Below are positions 27,552 through 35,316 of a DNA stretch of 64,000 nt, piece after piece. The stretch lies in the NCBI RefSeq assembly GCF_036884845.1, contig NZ_CP145732.1, positions 1,674,001 to 1,738,000 on the forward strand, in the 5' to 3' direction. The notes below the pieces were generated by a model, which saw only the letters and a list, made by a program, of their open reading frames with translations, was not told the DNA's origin and did not search any database. Each line of letters begins with the position of its first letter. Positions within the stretch are counted from its first letter, which is position 1. Origin of the DNA: Pseudomonas sp. MAG733B. GTDB taxonomy: Bacteria > Pseudomonadota > Gammaproteobacteria > Pseudomonadales > Pseudomonadaceae. The translations under genes were made by a program, and so were the position numbers.

Positions 27552-29960
27552 TTACTCGGAGAGTTTGTACGCAATCACATAGTCACCCTGCTTGGTGCCC
27601 AGCGAGCCGTGGCCGCCGGCAACGACCAGCACGTATTGCTTGCCGTCCTTGCCGGTGTAGGTCATCGGCGTGGTTTGCGCGCCGGCCGGCAGGCGGCCTT
27701 CCCACAGTTGCTTGCCGTTTTTCATGTCGTAGGCGCGCAGGTACTGGTCGAGGGTGCCGCTGAGGAAACCGACGCCACCAGCGGTGGTGAAGGTGCCGCC
27801 CAGGCTTGGCACGCCCATGCTCAACGGGATCGGAACCGGCGAGCTGTCACGCACGGTGCCGTTCTTGTGCATCCAGATTTTCTGATGGGTCGTCAGGTCG
27901 ATGGCAGCGACATAACCCCACGCTGGCGCTTGGCACGGCAGGCCCATCGGCGACAGCAGCGCTTCAAGGACTACGCCGTACGGCGCGCCTTTGTTCGGCT
28001 GCACGCCTTCGGTTTCGCTTTTGCGCGGGCCCTGGGCAGCGATTTCGGCGGCCGGGATCATTTTCGATTTGAACGCCATGTAGCTCGGGTTCACGAAAGC
28101 GATCTGGCGCACCGGGTCAACCGAGATACCGCCCCAGTCGAACACGCCGAAGTTGCCCGGATACACGATCGAACCCTGCAGCGATGGCGGGGTGAACGGA
28201 CCGTCGTAGCGCATGGATTTGAAGTCGATCCGGCAGATCAGTTGGTCGAACGGGGTAACGCCCCACATGTCCCGCTCTTGCAGCGGCGGCGGCATCAGGT
28301 TCAGGTCGGATTTCGGTTGGGTCGGCGAGGTGTGGTCGCCTTCCACCGCGCCTTGCGGCACCGGCACTTCATTGATTGGCACGATGGCCTGGCCGGTGCT
28401 GCGGTCCAGCACGTAGATGCTGCCTTGCTTGGTGGAGGCCAATACCGCTTGCTTGACGCCGTCAGCGGTTTTCAGGTCCATCAGGGTTGGCTGGCCACCG
28501 ACGTCCATGTCCCACAGGTCATGGTGGGTGAACTGGAAGTGCCAGCGCACTTTACCGGTGGCGATGTCGAGGGCGGTCAGGCCGGCGGCGTGCAGTTCCG
28601 ATTCCGGCGTGCGTGCTCCACCAAACTGGTCCGGGGTCTGGTTGCCCATCGGCAGGTAGAGCATGCCGAGTTTTTCATCGACGGCGAACATGGACCACAT
28701 GTTCGGCGAGTTGCGGGTGTAGACCTTGCCTTCGGCAATCGGCGTGGTGTCGTCCGGGTTGCCGCTGTCCCAGTTCCACACCAGTTTGCCGGTGTGCACG
28801 TCGAACGCGCGGATCACGCCGCTCGGCTCGTCGGTGGAAACGTTGTCGGTGACGTGACCGCCAATCACCACCAGGTCCTTGGTGACCGCTGGAGGCGAAG
28901 TGGAGTAGTAGCCACCGGCGGTGAAGCCACCGATGTTGGCGCGCAGGTCGACCTGACCTTTGTCGCCGAAGTCTTCACACATCTTGCCGGTGTCGGCGTT
29001 CAGCGCGATCAGACGAGTGTCGGCAGTCGGCAGGAAGATCCGGCGCGGGCAGACGCTGGCCACGGGAGCGCTGGCGCTGCCGGTCGGGCTCTGCTCGGAG
29101 GCGTACACCGCGTCATCGTGATAGGTCACGCCACGGCAGGTCATGTGCGCCCAACCCTTGAAGTTCGCCGCGTTCTGCGTAGAGAGCTTCGGATCGAAAC
29201 GCCAGATTTCCTTGCCGGTGTCCGGGTCCAGGGCAATCACCTGGCTGTGCGGCGTGCACACGTAGAGCATGCCGTTGACTTTCAGCGGGGTGTTTTCGGC
29301 AGTGGTTTCGCCCGGATCGTTCGGCCCTGGCAGGTCGCCGGTGCGGTAGCTCCAGGCTTCAACCAGTTTGTGCGCGTTCTGCGGAGTGATCTGTGCCAGC
29401 GGCGAATAACGGTCACCGTGAGCGCTGCGGCCGTAGGAATTCCAGTCACCGTCCGGCATGGCCGGGGCGGTGTTGGTCATGCCATCGACACTGTCGCGGT
29501 CCAGCTGACCTTTGATTTCACCTGGGTTGGTGAACTGGCTGGCCAGTGCCGTAACGCCCGCGAGCACCACGGCCACGCCCAGCGCGCCAGTGCCCATCGG
29601 TGCGGCGCCATCAAGCAGCAGCGGACGACGGAACCACGGCAGCAGCATGACGATGCCCAACGCAAACAGCATCGCCAGACGCGGCACCAGTTGCCACCAG
29701 TCGAGGCCGACTTCCCACAGCGCCCACACGGTGCTGGCGAACAGCACCACTGCGTACAGGCCCAGCGCGGCGCGGCGGGCCATCAACAGCAGGATGCCAG
29801 TCAGCGCCAGGCCGATGCCGGCCAGCAGATAATACAGCGAGCCGCCGAGCATGCTCAGCTTGATCCCCCCGGCCAGCATGGCCAGGCCCATTAGCAGAAG
29901 CAGAATGCCGAGCAGGCTCGGCAGCAGACGGCTTCGACTCAAGGCACCATCAGTGCTCAT
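27552..29960 (-). CDS. gcd: Membrane-bound PQQ-dependent glucose dehydrogenase
   Basis: Oxidises periplasmic glucose to gluconolactone and passes electrons to ubiquinone, the first step of the direct oxidative route in Pseudomonas, and the source of gluconic acid that dissolves mineral phosphate. The 802-residue protein has five N-terminal membrane helices (about 10-140) and an eight-bladed PQQ domain; characteristic pieces are YGRSAHGDRYSPLAQI near 175, YVCTPHSQVIALDPDTGK and the C-terminal GGHGSLGTKQGDYVIAY. It follows oprB with about 210 bases and a REP between them. Confidence 0.95.
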   Translation of the reverse strand: MSTDGALSRSRLLPSLLGILLLLMGLAMLAGGIKLSMLGGSLYYLLAGIGLALTGILLLMARRAALGLYAVVLFASTVWALWEVGLDWWQLVPRLAMLFALGIVMLLPWFRRPLLLDGAAPMGTGALGVAVVLAGVTALASQFTNPGEIKGQLDRDSVDGMTNTAPAMPDGDWNSYGRSAHGDRYSPLAQITPQNAHKLVEAWSYRTGDLPGPNDPGETTAENTPLKVNGMLYVCTPHSQVIALDPDTGKEIWRFDPKLSTQNAANFKGWAHMTCRGVTYHDDAVYASEQSPTGSASAPVASVCPRRIFLPTADTRLIALNADTGKMCEDFGDKGQVDLRANIGGFTAGGYYSTSPPAVTKDLVVIGGHVTDNVSTDEPSGVIRAFDVHTGKLVWNWDSGNPDDTTPIAEGKVYTRNSPNMWSMFAVDEKLGMLYLPMGNQTPDQFGGARTPESELHAAGLTALDIATGKVRWHFQFTHHDLWDMDVGGQPTLMDLKTADGVKQAVLASTKQGSIYVLDRSTGQAIVPINEVPVPQGAVEGDHTSPTQPKSDLNLMPPPLQERDMWGVTPFDQLICRIDFKSMRYDGPFTPPSLQGSIVYPGNFGVFDWGGISVDPVRQIAFVNPSYMAFKSKMIPAAEIAAQGPRKSETEGVQPNKGAPYGVVLEALLSPMGLPCQAPAWGYVAAIDLTTHQKIWMHKNGTVRDSSPVPIPLSMGVPSLGGTFTTAGGVGFLSGTLDQYLRAYDMKNGKQLWEGRLPAGAQTTPMTYTGKDGKQYVLVVAGGHGSLGTKQGDYVIAYKLSE

Positions 29961-30065
29961 AGTGTGATTCTCCGTGACATTTCAAGTAGTCCCTCGCACG
30001 TTCACTGTAGATGACGATATTGCGGGGGCATGGTTCAGATGAAAGCTGTTGGGCTGATGCAATTT

Positions 30066-30159
30066 CTGTAGGAGCCGAGCTTGCTCGCGATAGCGGTGGG
30101 TCAGGCAACATGGATGTTGGCTGTGACGGCCTCATCACGAGCAAGCTCGGCTCCTACAG
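30066..30159. repeat. REP doublet (family tgtaggagc...gctcgcga)
   Basis: Inverted pair of ctgtaggagccgagcttgct units between oprB and gcd, placed where it could uncouple expression of the two. Confidence 0.9.
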
Positions 30160-30173
30160 TTTTGTGGTGTTTT

Positions 30174-31556
30174 TTAGAACGAGGACTGGATCTTGATGCC
30201 TCCGATCAAGGCGTCATCGACCTCGTTCACGCCACCGGGATGACGGATGTATTGCAGGTTCGGGCGCACGGTCAGCCAGTTAGTGACGTGCACGCCGTAA
30301 TAGAGTTCGGCGCTGTATTCGGTGTCTTGGGGCGGCAGGAACGATGGATCGTCGTAGTCGAAAATCGCATGGGCTTGGTTGGTCGCCTCGGCATTCTTGC
30401 GATAAGCCGGGTTGACGTGCACACGGGCCATGGCGAAGCCGATGTCATCCTTGGCGCGGGCATCGAACAGGCCTTTGTAGACGACGCCGGCCTGGACATA
30501 GTTGTCGATGGCGTTGGTTTTCTTGTCGTGCATCGTGCCGTTGGCGAACACGCTCAGACCGCGCGAATGGTCGCTGGCGATGCTGGTGATTTGCTGCTGG
30601 ATGCCGAGCCACACGCCGTGTTTGCTTGATGCGCTGCGGTAGGCCTCGCCACTCAGGGCGGCGGGCTGGCCGTTGCCGTCCTTGTAGGCATCGGTGGCGT
30701 TGGCGTTGCTGTAGTAGTAACCGGCGCGGTATTCGCCCGGCAGACCGTTGAGCTTGGGCGTCCACACCAGTTCAACCGGCAGAATCGCGCCCTGGGTGCC
30801 GCTGCCGCTGAGCTTGAAGCCGTTGTCGCGATCAAGGTTCGACGGGTTCTGCTCGTACACGCCGACCTGCGCGTACAGCTCCGGCGTCAGGTGATACTTG
30901 ACCCGCATCGCCCATTGGCTGACTGGCCAGTTGTACCAGATGCCGCCGACCCAGTTACCGACCTGAGAGCCGCAGAACGCCAGGTTCTGGAAGTCGCAGG
31001 GGAAACTGTTGAAGTCTTCGCCTTCGCCGAAGCGGCCGACCTTGATGTCGAGCTTCTGGTCGATGAATTTTTGCTGATACCACATCTGCGTCAAGCGCCA
31101 GGTCTGACCACGGCCCCAGACTTCCTGGGCTGACGTGAAGCCACCGACACGCGGGTCGTTGATGCGGTCGTTGCTGATGTTGTTGCCGCTGCGTTCGGTG
31201 ATGGTCAGCTGAAATTCGGCATCGCTCCAGCCGAGAATTTTCTGCAAATCCAAATGAGTGCCAAGGGCAAACTGATCGCTGTAGCGCGCGGTGCGGTCGT
31301 GGTCATAACCGCCGTGCAGATTGCTGCCCATTTCGCCGGTGTAATCGACTTTGAAGTCGTAGCCTTTTTCCGCAAGTTCTGTGCGAGTGCCGTTCCAGTC
31401 GCCGAGCATCCAGGGGAAGTCGCTATCGAAGGCCGGGGCGGCCTGTGTGCAGTTGGCCAAGCCCAACACCGTGAAACCACCGATGAAGCTCAGTGTTTTC
31501 CGGCAGGCAACAGGTATTGAGACAGCGCTGTCTTTTAAGATTGGAAAATCAGGCAT
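30174..31556 (-). CDS. oprB: Carbohydrate-selective porin OprB
   Basis: A 460-residue outer-membrane beta-barrel porin that lets glucose and related sugars into the periplasm. Typical OprB sequence is visible: [23 protein letters not shown] after the signal peptide and the terminal phenylalanine of outer-membrane proteins (IQSSF). The signal region (residues 1-40) is longer than usual, so the true start may be a few codons further in. It is directly upstream of gcd, which would oxidise the glucose delivered. No Shine-Dalgarno sequence is obvious. Confidence 0.92.
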   Translation of the reverse strand: MPDFPILKDSAVSIPVACRKTLSFIGGFTVLGLANCTQAAPAFDSDFPWMLGDWNGTRTELAEKGYDFKVDYTGEMGSNLHGGYDHDRTARYSDQFALGTHLDLQKILGWSDAEFQLTITERSGNNISNDRINDPRVGGFTSAQEVWGRGQTWRLTQMWYQQKFIDQKLDIKVGRFGEGEDFNSFPCDFQNLAFCGSQVGNWVGGIWYNWPVSQWAMRVKYHLTPELYAQVGVYEQNPSNLDRDNGFKLSGSGTQGAILPVELVWTPKLNGLPGEYRAGYYYSNANATDAYKDGNGQPAALSGEAYRSASSKHGVWLGIQQQITSIASDHSRGLSVFANGTMHDKKTNAIDNYVQAGVVYKGLFDARAKDDIGFAMARVHVNPAYRKNAEATNQAHAIFDYDDPSFLPPQDTEYSAELYYGVHVTNWLTVRPNLQYIRHPGGVNEVDDALIGGIKIQSSF

Positions 31557-31725
31557 AGAAAGGAAATTCTTGATCTTTTTCTGGGGATGAACGGGAACAG
31601 CAGAAGTGATTCGGGTGTGCAGAAGCGATTCAGCTATAACGGCCGCAAGGATAATGTTCTGTTACAAATAGAGAAAGAGCTTTTACTGACATGCATCTTT
31701 TCAGATTTGGTAACAGTCCACGAAG

Positions 31726-31748
31726 TGTCGCAGCCTGCGATCTTTTCC
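31726..31748. repeat. Single REP half (family gatcgcagcctgcggcagctcc)
   Basis: The stretch tgtcgcagcctgcgatcttt is one unit of the same family as the pair at 6063-6134 with no visible partner. It lies in the oprB-VF530 intergenic region (31557-31811), in which no further gene is seen. Confidence 0.6.
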
Positions 31749-31811
31749 GTTTCACCTACATTTAACGTAAGGTGCGCGGCTTCCTCATTCCAACATCGCG
31801 AAAGGCCCGGC

Positions 31812-32042
31812 ATGACCGAACAGAACCACGACCCGCTACACGGCGTAACACTGGAGCAAATCCTCAATGCCCTGGTTGAACACTATGAATGGTCGGGGCT
31901 GGCCGAGCGCATCGATATTCGCTGCTTCAAGAGTGACCCGAGCATCAAGTCGAGCCTGACGTTTTTGCGCAAAACCCCTTGGGCGCGGGAGAAGGTCGAA
32001 CGCTTGTACGTGAAGTTGATGCGCACCAAGCGACCGCTCTGA
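31812..32042 (+). CDS. VF530-family small DNA-binding protein
   Basis: A 76-residue protein of the VF530/DUF2132 family, known from a Vibrio structure to be a helical DNA-binding protein. Conserved parts seen: [41 protein letters not shown] and the terminal VERLYVK. The ATG at 31812 matches the family N-terminus, although an open frame continues upstream. The stop TGA is immediately followed by the ATG of the next gene, so they are coupled. Confidence 0.85.
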   Translation: MTEQNHDPLHGVTLEQILNALVEHYEWSGLAERIDIRCFKSDPSIKSSLTFLRKTPWAREKVERLYVKLMRTKRPL

Positions 32043-32684
32043 ATGGTGATTGCTGCTGATGTGCGACGGCGTCTGATCTGCATGGCAGCGGTGCTCGGTT
32101 GGACCGCCTTGAGCATCCAGATGTACCTGACACTTTATTATCGCTGGAGTAGCGGCGGCAGCCTGTTGGGCGGGCTGATGAGTTACTTCAGTTACTTCAC
32201 CGTGCTGACCAATATGCTCGTCGCCGTGGTACTGACCTGCGCTGCGACCCGCCGTGAATCAGCCGCGCGGCGCTGGTTCCTGCAGCCGTGGGTGAGCAGC
32301 GGTGTTGCCGTGAGCATTGTGTTGGTCAGCGTTGCGTACAACCTGTTACTGCGTCATCTGTTTCGTCCTGAAGGCTTGCAGTTCGTTGCCGATGAACTCT
32401 TGCACGACGTGATGCCGCTGCTGTTTCTGGGGTATTGGTGGTTCTGTGTACCCAAAGGCACGCTGCGCCTCAAACATGTGCCGTTGTGGTTGATCTATCC
32501 GTGTGTCTACTTCGCCTACGCGATGCTGCGCGGGCATCTGTTGAGCGCTTATCCTTATTGGTTCCTGAGTGTGAACATGTGGGGTTATGCGCAAGTGTTC
32601 ATCAATGCGGCGGGGGTGTTGGTGGGGTTTGTGGTGATTGGACTGCTAATGATTGGATTGGATCGGTGGCGCGCTCGAATCTGA
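32043..32684 (+). CDS. Pr6Pr-family membrane protein
   Basis: A 213-residue protein with six predicted membrane helices, matching the Pr6Pr (F420-dependent-like, FAR-17a/AIG1) family; the block LMSYFSYFTVLTNMLVAV is the most recognisable. Function is unknown; eukaryotic relatives hydrolyse fatty-acid esters of hydroxy fatty acids. No gap to the VF530 gene (TGA-ATG). Confidence 0.75.
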   Translation: MVIAADVRRRLICMAAVLGWTALSIQMYLTLYYRWSSGGSLLGGLMSYFSYFTVLTNMLVAVVLTCAATRRESAARRWFLQPWVSSGVAVSIVLVSVAYNLLLRHLFRPEGLQFVADELLHDVMPLLFLGYWWFCVPKGTLRLKHVPLWLIYPCVYFAYAMLRGHLLSAYPYWFLSVNMWGYAQVFINAAGVLVGFVVIGLLMIGLDRWRARI

Positions 32685-32710
32685 ACGCTGGAGGCAAATT
32701 CGAGCACTTT

Positions 32711-32845
32711 TGTGGGGAGGGAGCTTGCTCCCGCTGCGCTGCGCAGCAGTGCTAAAGCCTGCAGCCCAGGTACATCTTGATTACTGCGGTTGCTGATTTT
32801 ACGACTGCTTCGCAGCCGAACGGGAGCAAGCTCCCTCGCCACAGG
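32711..32845. repeat. REP doublet (family tgtggcgagggagcttgctccc)
   Basis: Inverted pair between the convergent Pr6Pr and ferric-reductase genes. The left copy has one change (tgtggggaggg). The centre holds the ctgcgcagcag and ctgcttcgcagc palindromes of this family. Confidence 0.9.
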
Positions 32846-32862
32846 GCAGTGTCAGCTCTCAG

Positions 32863-33636
32863 TTACTCATCCAGTTTCCAATAGCCAACGGCTTTGACGA
32901 ACTGATCGTCCAGCCCATGCTCATCCAGCAACACCCGACGAATCTGCCGCGAGACTTTGCTCTCGGTCGCGATCCAGGCATACAAACTGCCAGTGGGCAC
33001 CTGGATCTGCCGTACGGTACTGAGCAAATGATCCTTGCCACCTTCACGTAGCACCCAGATCACATTGACCTCCGCGGCGCTGTGCAGCTCTTGCTGCTCC
33101 TTGCCGTTTTCCACTTCGACGATCACCAACGCACGGCGATTGGCCGCCAAGCCTTCCAGGCGTCGGGCAATCGCGGGCAGGGCGGTTTCGTCGCCGATCA
33201 GCAGATAGCTGTCGAAGATGTCCGGCACGATCATCGAACCCCTTGGCCCGCCGATGTGCAGGAATTGCCCGGGCTTGGCCTGCTCGGCCCAGGTCGAGGC
33301 AGGGCCGTCGCCGTGCAGCACAAAGTCGATGTCCAGCTCCAGGGTTTCCAGATCGTAGCGGCGCGGGGTGTAGTCGCGCATGGCCGGCATCGGCCCGTTG
33401 TCCTTGCCCGCGCCGAGCACCAGTGTCTCCAGCGCCGCCTGTTCCGCCGCGTTTTGCGGGAACAGCAGTTTGACGTGATCGTCCGTGCCGAGGCTGACAA
33501 AACCGGCCAACTCCGGGCCGCCCAGGGTAATGCGGCGCATGCGCGGGGTCAGGTCGACCACGCGAAGCACCTCCAGACGACGGCGCTTGATCTCGTGCAT
33601 GACACGGTGGATGGTTTGCGTGATCACTTCAGTCAT
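32863..33636 (-). CDS. Siderophore-interacting protein / ferric reductase (YqjH-like)
   Basis: A 257-residue cytoplasmic flavoprotein that would release iron from ferric siderophores by reduction. It has the FAD-binding motif RDYTPRRY near residue 87 and the C-terminal GYWKLDE that ends members of the ViuB/YqjH family. Start at 33636 (MTEVITQ) follows an AGGAGAAA ribosome-binding site and overlaps the PadR gene by eight bases. The coupling to a YqjI-like regulator suggests metal-controlled expression, as in E. coli. Confidence 0.9.
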   Translation of the reverse strand: MTEVITQTIHRVMHEIKRRRLEVLRVVDLTPRMRRITLGGPELAGFVSLGTDDHVKLLFPQNAAEQAALETLVLGAGKDNGPMPAMRDYTPRRYDLETLELDIDFVLHGDGPASTWAEQAKPGQFLHIGGPRGSMIVPDIFDSYLLIGDETALPAIARRLEGLAANRRALVIVEVENGKEQQELHSAAEVNVIWVLREGGKDHLLSTVRQIQVPTGSLYAWIATESKVSRQIRRVLLDEHGLDDQFVKAVGYWKLDE

Positions 33637-34207
33637 GCGCTTTCTCCTGGACAGGTTGAACGGTCGGGCCGTCGACAATGGCTTTGGCGGCGTTGTTGAG
33701 CAAGTCGCGCACCCGCAGGATTTCTTCCGGGCTCCAACGGCCATGGTGCAGTTGCAGGGCATGACGCAAGTTATGCACCGCTTCGTGGATTTCCGCCGGG
33801 CGATCATGACCGCGCAGTGAGCGCTTGCTGACATCGATGCGCACTCGCACGCCTTCAAGGGCGACGGCCTGCTCGGTCAGGGACTGGCGCCCGGCGTCGG
33901 TCACGCTGTAGCGTTTTTTGCCGCCTTCGGCATCGCCCAGGATCATTTCGCTCTCTTCCAGAAACGTCAGGGTCGGGTAGATCACGCCGGGGCTGGGACT
34001 GTAGGCGCCATCGAACATTCCTTCGATCTGGCGGATCAAGTCGTAGCCATGGCAGGGCTGTTCGGCGATCAACCCCAGCAGCAGTAATTTCAGATCTCCA
34101 GGGGCAAATACCCGTGGTCCGCGGCCACCGCGTTCGCGGCCGGGGCGTTTTTCGAAGCCGTCGCGGCCATCGCCGTGCTCGCGGTGGGGGGAATGATGGT
34201 CTCTCAT
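33629..34207 (-). CDS. PadR-family regulator, YqjI-like metal sensor
   Basis: A 192-residue repressor. The PadR winged helix is at about 38-110 (LLLLGLIAEQPCHGYDLIRQIE and YSPSPGVIYPTLTFLEE). The first 35 residues are His- and Arg/Gly-rich (MRDHHSPHREHGDG), like the metal-binding N-terminus of E. coli YqjI, which senses nickel and controls the neighbouring ferric reductase yqjH. The same pairing is found here, with overlapping genes. A 14-base perfect palindrome lies 34 bases upstream. Metal identity is inferred. Confidence 0.87.
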   Translation of the reverse strand: MRDHHSPHREHGDGRDGFEKRPGRERGGRGPRVFAPGDLKLLLLGLIAEQPCHGYDLIRQIEGMFDGAYSPSPGVIYPTLTFLEESEMILGDAEGGKKRYSVTDAGRQSLTEQAVALEGVRVRIDVSKRSLRGHDRPAEIHEAVHNLRHALQLHHGRWSPEEILRVRDLLNNAAKAIVDGPTVQPVQEKAHD

Positions 34208-34240
34208 TTTTGTGTTCTCTCGTCGTGTTTAGATACAACT

Positions 34241-34254
34241 TAAGATATATCTTA
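34241..34254 (-). promoter_or_regulatory. Perfect palindrome TAAGATATATCTTA, candidate PadR operator
   Basis: A 14-base perfect inverted repeat, 34 bases before the PadR start and in an A/T-rich setting. PadR proteins, including YqjI, bind such dyad sites over their own promoters. The only other divergent gene is the distant pilin gene. Confidence 0.6.
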
Positions 34255-34724
34255 TTACCTCTGCAAGATCCCCCGACCAACGGCTGGTCGCCACGCCAGG
34301 CGAAACCGCCATTGGAAATGGCGCATTCGCGGCTCCGAAACCGGCCTTTAAAACGGGCGAATAAGTTGAAATTAGTGTTAACTCTCTAATTGTAAGATTT
34401 CCGCCTTAATTCATTGGCTTTGTAATATCTCTCCTACAGAAATTGCAGTGTCGTTGTCGGCCTTTATTGCCAGTGTAATGGCTTAATGTAGTCTTGATCT
34501 GACAGTCGAACGGGGACTTTATCAGTATTCCAGTATTTTTCGTTCTGCTGTCGTAGCACTTTGGCTACGTCATTAAAGGAACTTGCCTGCTTACTTTCCA
34601 GACTATTTGGTCGATCATCTTTCGGCGTTGAAAGTTGCTCTGGAACATCACTGCTCGTGACTGTTTTGCTTCAGCGGAATTTTCAATGCTTAGATCCTTT
34701 TATTTAAAAGACAGGTACTGAAAG
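34255..34724. other. A/T-rich upstream region of the fimbrial locus
   Basis: About 470 bases without a gene, clearly lower in G+C than the flanks. It holds a short inverted repeat aattag...ctaatt (34370-34391) and a TTGATC hexamer at 34494-34499, but no convincing complete promoter. It must contain the regulation of the fimbrial genes starting at 34725; the composition suggests acquired DNA or silencing by an H-NS-like (MvaT) protein. Confidence 0.5.
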
Positions 34725-35213
34725 ATGTTCAAGAAAATCGCATTCGCTGCTCCCCTGGCTGTTCTGGCTCTGAGTTCTTCGGTCGTATTTGCCGCGGGTG
34801 AGGCTCGTCACTCGATCAGCCTGATCGCTGAAGTGCCAACCAACGGTTTCTATGTAGTCCCGACCGATCCGGATCTGGTCAACAAGGACCAGGACATGAG
34901 CTATCAGCCTACTACCGGCAAAATGGGAGAGGACAATGGCTTCTTTGACATGATCAACAACAATGGGTCTGTACACGCCAGCCTGGATAACGTGCCGCAG
35001 TTGTACTCCGGCTCCAACGCCATCAATCTGCAAGTGGCAATCAATGGTGTAGTCCTTTCCACAACTCCGCAAATGGTGGTCGGCGAAACCGAGTCGAACG
35101 TTAATTTCCGTGCTCCACTGAATATCAAGGCCGTGAGTCCCAACATTGCACCTGGTTCATACACCGGTTCCGTAAACATGACGTTTGACGCTGTTCTTCC
35201 TGTCGCAATTTGA
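34725..35213 (+). CDS. CS1-type fimbrial major subunit
   Basis: A 162-residue pilin of the alternate chaperone/usher (alpha) class, related to CfaB, CooA and Burkholderia CblA. The signal peptide ends VVFA before AGEARHS. The mature N-terminus (HSISLIAEVPTNGFYVVP) forms the donor strand inserted in the next subunit, and the C-terminal GSYTGSVNMTFDAVLP is the conserved last strand. There are no cysteines, as expected for this class. It is the first gene of the locus and the one expected in highest amount. Confidence 0.88.
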   Translation: MFKKIAFAAPLAVLALSSSVVFAAGEARHSISLIAEVPTNGFYVVPTDPDLVNKDQDMSYQPTTGKMGEDNGFFDMINNNGSVHASLDNVPQLYSGSNAINLQVAINGVVLSTTPQMVVGETESNVNFRAPLNIKAVSPNIAPGSYTGSVNMTFDAVLPVAI

Positions 35214-35316
35214 GCTTGAACGATAGTTATAAGCGCTTACTTGCTTAAGTAACGTGACCGGCCGGCAAAAAAATGTCGGCCGGGATTCAACTTTTTCGTA
35301 ATTAGAGTATTCGTTC

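Noticed and set aside
27489..29894. Long open frame opposite gcd (801 codons)
   Set aside because: It is the antisense shadow of the high-G+C gcd gene: no ribosome-binding site, composition of a shadow frame (many Arg, Gln, His, Val) and no domain.
31587..31811. Upstream extension of the VF530 protein by 75 codons
   Set aside because: It contains a REP half and does not match the family start.
34255..34724. A small regulatory RNA or hidden gene upstream of the pilin gene
   Set aside because: No terminator-ended hairpin with promoter, and no open frame with a ribosome-binding site, could be supported.
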